Positions 32,631-40,547 of a stretch of DNA of 64,000 bases are shown here, one piece after another. This stretch comes from Symbiodinium microadriaticum (Eukaryota; Sar; Dinophyceae; Suessiales; Symbiodiniaceae). The position numbers were made by a program, and so were the translations under genes. Within the stretch, counting starts at the first letter, position 1. Each line of letters starts with the position of its first letter. A model generated the notes under the pieces. That model did not search any database. It had not been told where the DNA came from and worked only from the letters and a program-made list of their open reading frames with translations. Location of the stretch: contig LSRX01000065.1 of NCBI GenBank assembly GCA_001939145.1, positions 762,711-826,710 on the forward strand. Reading direction: 5' to 3'.

Positions 32631-34034
32631 ATGAGCTCGACCCTGTGTCTTTCATGGATTCTTACATATTTCGCTGCTTTGGCAGCTGGTGCCGCCGGGA
32701 CCCAAACGGGCTCGCCTGGGCAGGTACCCTTCATATCCCGCAGCAGCCTTTTGCTGGTGCCTCTCCAAGGGACATGGTTGGCGTGTGCTCAGGAACCTTT
32801 ACCCGATTCTGCCAATGAAGACCGCGCTCGGCGGGAGCACACCCACCTGTTCATCACCGACAACATGATTCAGGATAAGGGGAAGACTGACCCTCCACCT
32901 CCAGGGCTTGGGCACGATCGGCCGCAAGACGATGAAGCTTGGCAGATCGACGACACCCCTGTGACCCCGACTTACATGATCCGGGGGCCCACGCAGAAAG
33001 AGGAGGTGACGAGCTTCTTCCAACAAAACGTGGACTTGAGGTTGATGGACCGTGCAGCGGAGCACGGGTGGATTTCCCTCATGGAAACACTGGAAGAATG
33101 GTTCGTGGAGGGGCGAGAAGTGGACATGGCACTATGCATGGTGGTGGCTCGAGTCCAAGACAGGGAGGACGAGGACTACGACAGCTGGGCCAGGGTGCCC
33201 ATTCTCGATCTTCTACATGGCCGCATGGATCTGCTAACCTCTCCTTGCAGAGAGACCAGCCCACCAGTCTTCGTTCAATGGGCGACTAGGGTGGAACAGC
33301 TCCTTTGGTCCGCCTATGAAGCTCTGGGGCAGGCCACAGATATCCCTACACCTGCACAACCAGAGGGCAATGCCTCGGATGGAGGAGAAGACTTGAGCAT
33401 GGTGACCACACCTGTTCAACAACACCAGGCTTGGGTAGCCAGCTCGTCAAGTTCCGGGCCGAATGATGCTGGAAGCTCGCGGATGGTGGAAAGGAACGAT
33501 AGCCGATGTGACAACGAGGTGGACGAGGATGGATGGCTTGAAGAAGCACATGGCCGGTACATGCAACTCCGTGCCCGTGGGCAAGGGAAGGCAGCGAGAG
33601 ACGCCTTGAAGGCTCGCCTGGGCCCACTGGCCTCGGTGGTCCACCAAGCGGCGACTCGCACCCTGGAGCGGATACTCTCGGTCGCAGCTGGGGATGTAAC
33701 AACGAGATGTGCGCCGGCATGGGAAGGGGGTACAGTGGATGACTGGGTGGAGTACGTGATCCGAGGATGGGGGGGCATTGCTGGAGTTGTTTGTCCGCCA
33801 GCCCTTGCGAGTGGTGAGGCCAGCGGCAGCTCCCGAGCTGACGCGCCCAGAGGACCGCCGGTCCCGGTGCAAGCACACATGGGGGCTGGTGACCCTCGAG
33901 GAACGGAAGAGAGGGCCAGCTCGGAAGGCGGTGGCCCGAACTCAGACACGGATGGCGGGCCTTCCAGAAGCAGATCTCCCGCCGAGCGTCCATGGACAGC
34001 CAGGGAGGTGACGAGGAGCCTGCCTCGCTCATGA
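32631..34034 (+). CDS. LINE ORF3, unrecognised, 467 codons
   Basis: ATG at 32631 gives a hydrophobic, signal-like N-terminus (CLSWILTYFAALAAGAAG); an alternative internal ATG at 32864 would remove it. The middle is globular-looking (TSFFQQNVDLRLMDRAAEHG, VDMALCMVVARVQDREDEDY), the rest acidic, then Ser/Pro-rich and ending SRSRSPAERPW. No known domain is recognised. It lies inside the target-site duplication of the LINE, so it travels with it. It overlaps ORF4 by 43 bp in another frame. Confidence 0.65.
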   Translation: MSSTLCLSWILTYFAALAAGAAGTQTGSPGQVPFISRSSLLLVPLQGTWLACAQEPLPDSANEDRARREHTHLFITDNMIQDKGKTDPPPPGLGHDRPQDDEAWQIDDTPVTPTYMIRGPTQKEEVTSFFQQNVDLRLMDRAAEHGWISLMETLEEWFVEGREVDMALCMVVARVQDREDEDYDSWARVPILDLLHGRMDLLTSPCRETSPPVFVQWATRVEQLLWSAYEALGQATDIPTPAQPEGNASDGGEDLSMVTTPVQQHQAWVASSSSSGPNDAGSSRMVERNDSRCDNEVDEDGWLEEAHGRYMQLRARGQGKAARDALKARLGPLASVVHQAATRTLERILSVAAGDVTTRCAPAWEGGTVDDWVEYVIRGWGGIAGVVCPPALASGEASGSSRADAPRGPPVPVQAHMGAGDPRGTEERASSEGGGPNSDTDGGPSRSRSPAERPWTAREVTRSLPRS

Positions 34035-36580
34035 CGGTGTGGAGGAGCAGGCCGACAGACGGGGGAGCAGCCCGGTCCGCTTCCGGGGACAGGGTGGAGC
34101 AGGAGATCGGCGACGAATGGCCGTGGTGGTTTCGGCCCATCCTGACTGGTGTAAGATGTCTCTTACAGACAGGCACCGACAAAGGGGACATCGAACAGCG
34201 GCTCCTTCGGCACCTCGAGGCCACACAAGATGACAGATTCCGGGCGGACATGGAGGTGCACATTGACCACATCTTCGCCTTCATACATGATAGCAGATGC
34301 CTACAAAGTGAACAAGCCCAGCGGCGGAGGACAGCAGAGGAAGGTGAAGAAGCGCTGGAAGATTGGGGCCTGGAAGCAGTGGACAGGCTGCGCTTCGAAT
34401 GGTACCGTCGCCTCTGCCCGACGGCACTATGGAACCGGCGGTTGGAAGAAGACCTGAGGGAGGATGGGTATGACCCAGCAACGTGTCCTCCGGAGAACTA
34501 CGTGCAAGAAAGAGCTGAAGCTATCAGGAATCGCCTATCACGGTCCAGGACCCCACAACGGCAATTCCCAAGACACCGAGCACAGGACCGGCGTGATGCA
34601 AGAGGGCATGGGGAATCAGATGAGACGGGGTTCATGGAGTCCAGGTGGGACAGAGGACGTGGCAGAGGACGAGGCGACTCACGAGAACCAGAGCGAAGGC
34701 GAGGCAGAGCCGGTAGCAGTCGCGATGATGGCGGAGGGGAAAGTCGTGGGCGAGACCTCTCTGGAGTGAATCCAAGGTGGCTGGAAGGGCGGAGCAATCG
34801 TACAAGGAGCCCCTGGGAAAACCGCAGAACGGGGGTGGTCCCCGGCAGTGGAGGATCGCGGGCATGTGTCACCCGCGAAGTAAGACAGCTGCGACCTTCC
34901 CCCAGAGCGGGGGGTGCAACGAGGACAGGGACCGATGGTACAAGCAGGGCCACGGATGGCGGGTCAGGCAGTGCTCTTGACAGTGATGGCAGCGATGGGG
35001 GCCACCGGTCTCGCTTGGAAGAATGTCAAGGCGTAGATGCGTGGCGCTTTCTTTTGGGGGTGGACGCGGAGAACTTCGAGGAAGGGGTCGATGTCGTCGC
35101 AGCCGGACGGGCGTTGCTCCCAGAGCACACCTCAGCTATGATAACCGAGACAATGGCGAACTACAATGAGCACGACCGCGCCATCATGACGGTCGCCTTC
35201 GTCCGCTTCATCCGCATGCTCATGGCAGAGGTGATGCAGTCGTTCGAGAGAGGAGTGGAAGCAGGCACAGCCAGGGACAGGGGAGAAGTTCTGGTCGAAG
35301 TACCAGTCGAACCCCACCCACCGGAGGGTGATGCTGGGTCGCTAATGCAGCGGACTCTCACAGGACAGTTTCGAGGCTGGCGAGACCCGGATAAGGCATG
35401 GCTACATCGTGTCCAGCGCCTTCAGGATGAACTTGGGAAGCAGCCGCCGGGAGCCAGAAATGCCAACATCGCTGGGCTCAAAGCGAGGCTGAGCCAGCAT
35501 GTGGGAATTCCCAATGACCGTAGGGAGAGCCTCATCGCGATGTTGATTGCCATGGAGGAGGATGATTGCTCGGATGGGAGTATTGGGGACATGGCATGGC
35601 AGCTGCAATGGTGGGACACTCTTTTCAGGATGGATCCTTCCCCCACAGCGGCATCGAGAAGGGCCGGCAGAGGAAATGCCTCGTGGAGCCCCGACGATGC
35701 AGAGATTCAGGACATGGCCAGGGAGGAGGAGAACATTCGGATGGAACGGGAAAAGGAACGACTTGAACGTGAAGCACAACAGGCCGAGCACGAAAGGGAG
35801 GAGGACGAAGTGCTGCGATACCAGATGGGCCTCCAGCAGGAGGCACGAAGTAGCCACGACCCACCGGTCCGCTTATCGGCACAAGAATACCGTCAGTGGG
35901 AGGACTGGGAGTGGCACAATGCTCTGAACGAACCCCCGAGACAACGACGCAGGACTACAATGGAGGTCACCATCAGTGGAGCAGGCGGTCCAAGTCACCC
36001 TTGGGTGAGTCGCTCTTTGGGCATACCCATGGCTTCCGGAGGAGGGCAGGTCTCGCTACGGCTGGAGCTCAAGATGAGGCAGGAAAGCTTCCCAGACGAT
36101 GTGGACACGGTCATCCTTGAGCCCGGCCCAGACGACTTGACTGGTAAGCAGCCACGGGAAATGAAGGGCAAGACGGGGCACCCCATCGATGACCAGGATA
36201 CCGAGCCGCTGGAAGAGCCGCCTCGCATGGGTGGCGTGGTTGTGCCGCTTGAAGGGGCCCTTGACGACCTTGCCGCCGGCGCTGCCCAGATGGACGCCGA
36301 AATGGAAGCCGGTGATGCAGATGCGGGGCACAGCAGGGTTGAGAGAAGTCTGCAGGAGCTTGAGTGGAAGGACTACGAGGACCTCTACACGAAGTGGCGA
36401 GGCGGGGAGGTCTCTAGCACCGCGGTCAAGGAGGCTGGAGGGAGTGCCTTGCTCGACCTCATGGAGGCGCACTACATCTTGGACGTTGACGACTCCACCC
36501 AGGCCGCACAGACTTTCCCAGTGGACAAAATCGCTACCGAAGACAAAGCCATCCTGGACAAAAGCAGGGACGAGACTTGA
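33992..36580 (+). CDS. LINE ORF4, unrecognised 862-aa Arg-rich/coiled-coil protein
   Basis: ATG 33992 lies 43 bp inside the end of ORF3 in the -1 frame, suggesting coupled translation or frameshifting. The N-terminal ~180 residues look globular (DEWPWWFRPILTGVRCLLQT). Residues ~183-330 are Arg/Gly/Ser-rich (RGRGRGRGDSREPERRRGRA), resembling RNA-binding tails. A helical middle follows (AFVRFIRMLMAEVMQSFERG), then a highly charged coiled coil (IRMEREKERLEREAQQAEHE) and an acidic C-terminus. No RT, protease, helicase or capsid motif was recognised. A structural or RNA-packaging role is only a guess. Confidence 0.7.
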   Translation: MDSQGGDEEPASLMTVWRSRPTDGGAARSASGDRVEQEIGDEWPWWFRPILTGVRCLLQTGTDKGDIEQRLLRHLEATQDDRFRADMEVHIDHIFAFIHDSRCLQSEQAQRRRTAEEGEEALEDWGLEAVDRLRFEWYRRLCPTALWNRRLEEDLREDGYDPATCPPENYVQERAEAIRNRLSRSRTPQRQFPRHRAQDRRDARGHGESDETGFMESRWDRGRGRGRGDSREPERRRGRAGSSRDDGGGESRGRDLSGVNPRWLEGRSNRTRSPWENRRTGVVPGSGGSRACVTREVRQLRPSPRAGGATRTGTDGTSRATDGGSGSALDSDGSDGGHRSRLEECQGVDAWRFLLGVDAENFEEGVDVVAAGRALLPEHTSAMITETMANYNEHDRAIMTVAFVRFIRMLMAEVMQSFERGVEAGTARDRGEVLVEVPVEPHPPEGDAGSLMQRTLTGQFRGWRDPDKAWLHRVQRLQDELGKQPPGARNANIAGLKARLSQHVGIPNDRRESLIAMLIAMEEDDCSDGSIGDMAWQLQWWDTLFRMDPSPTAASRRAGRGNASWSPDDAEIQDMAREEENIRMEREKERLEREAQQAEHEREEDEVLRYQMGLQQEARSSHDPPVRLSAQEYRQWEDWEWHNALNEPPRQRRRTTMEVTISGAGGPSHPWVSRSLGIPMASGGGQVSLRLELKMRQESFPDDVDTVILEPGPDDLTGKQPREMKGKTGHPIDDQDTEPLEEPPRMGGVVVPLEGALDDLAAGAAQMDAEMEAGDADAGHSRVERSLQELEWKDYEDLYTKWRGGEVSSTAVKEAGGSALLDLMEAHYILDVDDSTQAAQTFPVDKIATEDKAILDKSRDET

Positions 36581-36758
36581 AGAATGTGGTCGCTTTGGAG
36601 GGCTATGGGATACGTCAGTGAAAGGGTATGATGACAATGTGACGTACCTGAGTGAGTGAGGGATCTTTTTCTGGTGTAGGCCGAAAGGGGCCTGCCCAAC
36701 TGCTCGCCCCGCAAGGGGATTCCGTAGCCGGTACCCGTGCAGTCGGAAAAGAGCCTTT
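36581..36758 (+). other. LINE 3' UTR with stem-loops
   Basis: Three hairpins can be drawn: TACGTCA 36611-36617 with 36640-36646; GTAGGCC 36676-36682 with GGCCTGC 36689-36695; and CCCC-GCAA-GGGG 36707-36718, a GNRA-type tetraloop. Many LINEs need a 3' RNA structure for recognition by their RT; that role here is inferred. CCGTAGCC at 36722-36729 matches the first bases of the spliced leader but may be chance. Confidence 0.6.
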
Positions 36759-36772
36759 AAAAAAAAAAAAAA
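36759..36772 (+). other. Poly(A) tail of the LINE
   Basis: Fourteen consecutive A, the last three shared with the downstream target-site duplication. This marks the 3' end of the retrotransposed RNA. Confidence 0.9.
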
Positions 36773-36783
36773 CCCTAAACTTA
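36770..36783. repeat. Target-site duplication of the LINE, 3' copy
   Basis: AAACCCTAAACTTA, identical to 28469-28482, directly after the A tail and followed by further CCCTAAA repeat. Confidence 0.85.
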
Positions 36784-39060
36784 CCCTAAACCCTAAAACG
36801 CTCAACCCATATCCCGGACCCCAACCCTCCCTCAAGCCTACATCCCCTAGACCCTAAACCCTAGATCCCTAAACCCCCAAAACTCCCAAATCCTAAATTC
36901 TAAACCCTAAACCCCTATAACCCTAAACCCTAAATCCTAAACCCCGAAACCGTAATGAAAGCCCTCAGCAGAATCTCGAATCTCGAGTCTTCTTCGCCTG
37001 CCTGGGGCCTCTTTGTGGATCGGGGCGTTGGAAACGTGAGCAGGGGAAACCCTACACGCTGAACTTCCTAAACTCCCTAAACCCCAAACCCTAAACTGGC
37101 TCTCAGTGCTGGGACAGGGGCATGGACCGGCCCCGACCAAGCCCTAAACCCCAGCGGCTCAGGTGCCCTAAACCCTAAACCGTAAACCCTAAACCCTAAA
37201 CCCTAAGCCCAACCCTGGCGGCTCAGGTGCTTATCTTCTTCGTCGCCATCATCTTCGGTCTGTTTACGAGCATCATGTTCTGCGATCAGGTCAGGGGTGC
37301 TCTTGGGCCCCCGAAGAGCCCCTTTCCCAAAGGCTCCATGTACCCTTATAGTAGATACTTAGCCCTTAAAGGGGTTCCTATATAGGGACTTAAAGGCCTA
37401 TTACTAGACTATATAGGTACATGGAGCCTTACCTGGAAAGCCCTGGTGTGCAAAATTATTGCCTTGTCATGTTTTTTTGGCGATTTCCGCTCGCTCCGTT
37501 TGTTTCCGCTCGATGTCTTTTTCAAGGATTTGACGACGACTATAAAAAGGTACGCTCGGAAGCTGCTCTATTCCACGAAAAATGCACGCTTGCACGGTGT
37601 GCTTCCATAACCCCCCCATCCAAAAAAATGCTCGCTTTCACCTGCGCGTACATGCCACGTTTCAGTGTGGAATTGAGGAACTTAGGTCGGAAATAGGAGG
37701 ACTTTTAGGTACACGAGTGGGGATTTGGGGCTTCAGGGTTCACGGGTTTCGGGCCCAACACGGCAAGTGAATTCGGGAATTGTGGTATATGATTTAGGAA
37801 ATTATAGGCTTCGGTAGAGCTTGTAGTTTTGGGTTTAGGGGTGCAGAACCGGTCTACCAGAAGTCGGAACTACAAAAGGAATTCGGGTTTTCTAGGCTTG
37901 ATACTTCAGAGAGTGTTTGCAGGGATAAGGTTTTTTTTTGGGCACACAAGAGGCTACGCGATTTGGGCATTGAGACTTCAGCCTGTGTTTCGGTTTTGGG
38001 TTGTGGGCACACAACAGGCTACAAAACAGAGAAATACAGCCATTATAGGGTATAGGATTTGGCGTTTGTGAGGACTTCACACAGGTTTACGGTTTCGGGT
38101 TTTGGTGTTAACCCCCTATCCCCTCAGAAACAATTCCCCTAAATCCGACAAGGGTGCATGGGATACAAGAGGTTCAGTTTCGGAGCTTCAGCCAGGGTTT
38201 TGGTTTAGAGGGCGGCTACAATCTGCCAGTGTGCGATTTCGGCTTTGAGGCTTCATGTAGACTTCCGATCGACAGCTCCTATATAGGGTTTACGGGGGCT
38301 TACCTAGGGTTTTTGGGGGAGGCTTGTCAAGACTTCGGAGATACAAGGACTATATAAACCCTGTTCCCCTACACCCGAAGCGCCCTCAACCCAGTATCCC
38401 GGAGAGATCTCAAAAAACTTAAACTGCACCCTCAGATATGTATAAACCCGGCACCCTAAGCCCCAAACCCTTAAGCTCCATAAGCCTTTGAACTCCATGG
38501 TCCGCAAGCCGGCTGCGAGCGGAGAGGCTCGTGGTGATGCAGAGCAGGGCTTTAAGATTTTTCTATGGTTTAGGGGCGGCCCTTGCAAAGACTTGTTCTT
38601 ATGTAGTTGTCGAAATTATGTCATGCAGTGTGTTTTGGGGATTATAGTATCTCAACCTCTATAGAACGGCTTTTAGTTTAGGGTTTATAGGGTTTAGGGG
38701 TTTAGGGTTTAGGGTTTCACGTTTTAGGGATTCAGGGTTTAGGATTTAATAGGGCTTTGGCAGGATTTCTATATAGCTCTGCCATCGAGACCCTATAGTA
38801 TACCACTATATAGTAGGATTTTGTGGGATTTGGATAACTTGTTTCAGGAACCACAATGATGTTTTTCTCTCGCAGTCAAGTTTTCAAGTATGTAGAACGG
38901 TTTTGTGGGATTTGGATAACTTGTTTCAGTTTAGGGCTCAAGGGTTTACGGCTCTAGCGTTTAGGGCCTTAGGGTTTAGGGCTATAGGGGTTTAGAGGCT
39001 TAAGGGCCGAGGGTTATAGGGTTCAGATTTTCGGGATTGGGGCCATTAGCGGTTTAGTAT
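36784..39060. repeat. Spacer rich in telomere-like repeat; no gene seen
   Basis: CCCTAAA-type sequence at 36784-36950 and 37080-37210, a foldback at 37331-37429, then TTTAGGG-type sequence and a 27-bp phrase TTGTGGGATTTGGATAACTT... repeated at about 38821 and 38902. ORFs here are short and compositionally poor. Confidence 0.65.
37331..37429. mobile_element. Foldback element, AGGCTCCATGTACC arms
   Basis: AGGCTCCATGTACC at 37331-37344 pairs with GGTACATGGAGCCT at 37416-37429. The arm shares the GGCTCCAT core with the 8277 and 9961 elements. Confidence 0.6.
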
Positions 39061-39065
39061 AATTA

Positions 39066-39475
39066 TTGTTGTTTGACTCTCGACTTCGACGACTTCATTG
39101 GGAACACGCCACTGCCTTCTGCAGGCATCTGCAGCTCCAACAACAGGCCGTGAAGGTCTGGTGGACGGCTCAAACCTTGGAGCCTAACCTGGAGTCGGTC
39201 GTGGAGATGGTTTACGACCTGCAACAGCAGACAACTTGCACCAGCAGCCGGAGCTGTTGAGACATCTGCTGTTTCATGTAGACAGAGAATGCCGGGGCAG
39301 CATCAAGAGCATCGTTTGCATAATGCAGCTGCGAGCTGCACGTGCAATTGTGCACATGGTGCACCGTGGGAAGAGACCCTTGAAGCCCTTCGGCTTGAGC
39401 ATGGCACCAAGAGCATCGCGCTCATTTCCCCCCCAGCCAGCCACCCAACCCGGGAATGGTGTAAGGGTGATATAG
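39066..39475 (+). pseudogene. Coding-like fragment broken across frames
   Basis: Protein-like sequence moves between three frames: QQQAVKVWWTAQTLEPNLES (39066-39260), then IKSIVCIMQLRAARAIVHMV (39236-39475), and APWEETLEALRLEHGTKSIA in the third frame. It is probably a decayed exon or gene remnant. No family recognised. Confidence 0.35.
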
Positions 39476-39727
39476 GTAGGATGTTGATCGACCTAATCGA
39501 CCTATTATATCATGTAAAATTAGTAATCATCTGCCCCTCTCCAACCGATTGGCTCTATGCTTTAGGATAGTTTAATAGGGTTGTAATTTAGCAATTATAA
39601 GGGTATACGTAGGCTTTAGGGTTGGAGCCGTGATTATAACACAAGCCGCTAAAACGTGTAAGACACCAAACCCTAACACCCTGACCCCTCCCTAACACAG
39701 AAAAACCATAAAACCCTGAACCCTGGA

Positions 39728-40490
39728 ACCCGAGTCCCAATCCCGAAACCCTCAACACTAAAACCCTATATAGCCCCTGAACCCCATTTGGGTTTAGGGC
39801 ATAGGGTTTAGGGCTCAGGGGTTTAGGGCTTTAGGGTTTAGGGCTCTAGCATTTAGGGCCTTTGGGTTTAGGGCTCTAGGGTTTAGGAGCCACAAGATTG
39901 TGGCAGTGTGTTTTGGGGATTCTAGTATTTCAACCTTATAATTTAGAACACTTTCTGGCTTTGGCAGGATTTCTTAATTATTGTTACCCGAGTCCCAATC
40001 CCGAACCCCTCAACACTAAAACCCTAAGCCCCTGAACCCCATTTGGGTTTAGGGCATGGGGTTTAGGGCTCTAGGGTTTAGGGCTTTAGGGTTTAGGGCT
40101 CTAGCATTTAGGGCCTTTGGGTTTAGGGTTCTAGGGTTTAGGAGCCACAAGATTGTGGCAGTGTGTTTTGGGGATTATAGTATTTCAACCTTATAATTTG
40201 GAATACTTTCTGGCTTTGGCAGGATTTCTTAATTATTGTTACCCGAGTCCCAATCCCGAAACCCTCAACACTAAAACCCTAAGCCCCTGAACCCCATTTG
40301 GGTTTAGGGCTCAGGGGTTTAGGGCTTTAGGGTTTAGGGCTCCAGCATTTAGGGCCTTTGGGTTTAGGGTTCTAGGGTTTAGGAGCCACAAGATTGTGGC
40401 AGTGTGTTTTGGGGATTCTAGTATTTCAACCTTATAATTTAGAAGACTTTCTGGCTTTGGCAGGATTTCTTAATTATTGTTTGCCACCCG
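39728..40490. repeat. Tandem repeat, ~245-258-bp unit, 3 copies
   Basis: The unit starts ACCCGAGTCCCAATCCCGAA and ends GGCAGGATTTCTTAATTATT. Starts are at 39728, 39986 and 40241, with a truncated fourth start at 40486, giving spacings of 258, 255 and 245. A diverged relative (GCAGTGTGTTTTGGGGATTA) lies near 38626. The unit mixes CCCTAAA/TTTAGGG with unique sequence. Confidence 0.85.
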
Positions 40491-40547
40491 AGACCCCATA
40501 TATACATATAATAGGAAGCCGATGGCAACAACCCTGGAAAACCGAAA

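Larger units (their letters stand above)
28483..36769 (+). mobile_element. 8.3-kb LINE-type (non-LTR) retrotransposon with extra ORFs
   Basis: No LTRs. Order: 5' leader 28483-28651, ORF1 28652-29602, ORF2 endonuclease from 29606, reverse transcriptase to 32439, spacer, ORF3 32631-34034, ORF4 33992-36580, 3' UTR with stem-loops and an A14 tail at 36759-36772. It is flanked by a 14-bp target-site duplication, so the whole unit inserted as one reverse-transcribed copy. The GC content is visibly higher than that of the flanks. ORF1 and the EN-RT arrangement are standard for LINEs. The further ~4 kb of coding sequence downstream of RT, inside the same duplication, is unusual. Apart from a dinucleotide-level frameshift inside ORF2 the frames are long and open, suggesting a recent insertion. 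Confidence 0.92.

Noticed and set aside
36722..36730. CCGTAGCC as a spliced-leader relic
   Set aside because: Only 8-9 bases match and the rest of the leader does not follow; kept only as a side remark.
39728..40490. CRISPR-like direct repeats
   Set aside because: Units of about 250 bp contiguous without spacers, in a eukaryotic genome; a plain tandem satellite.
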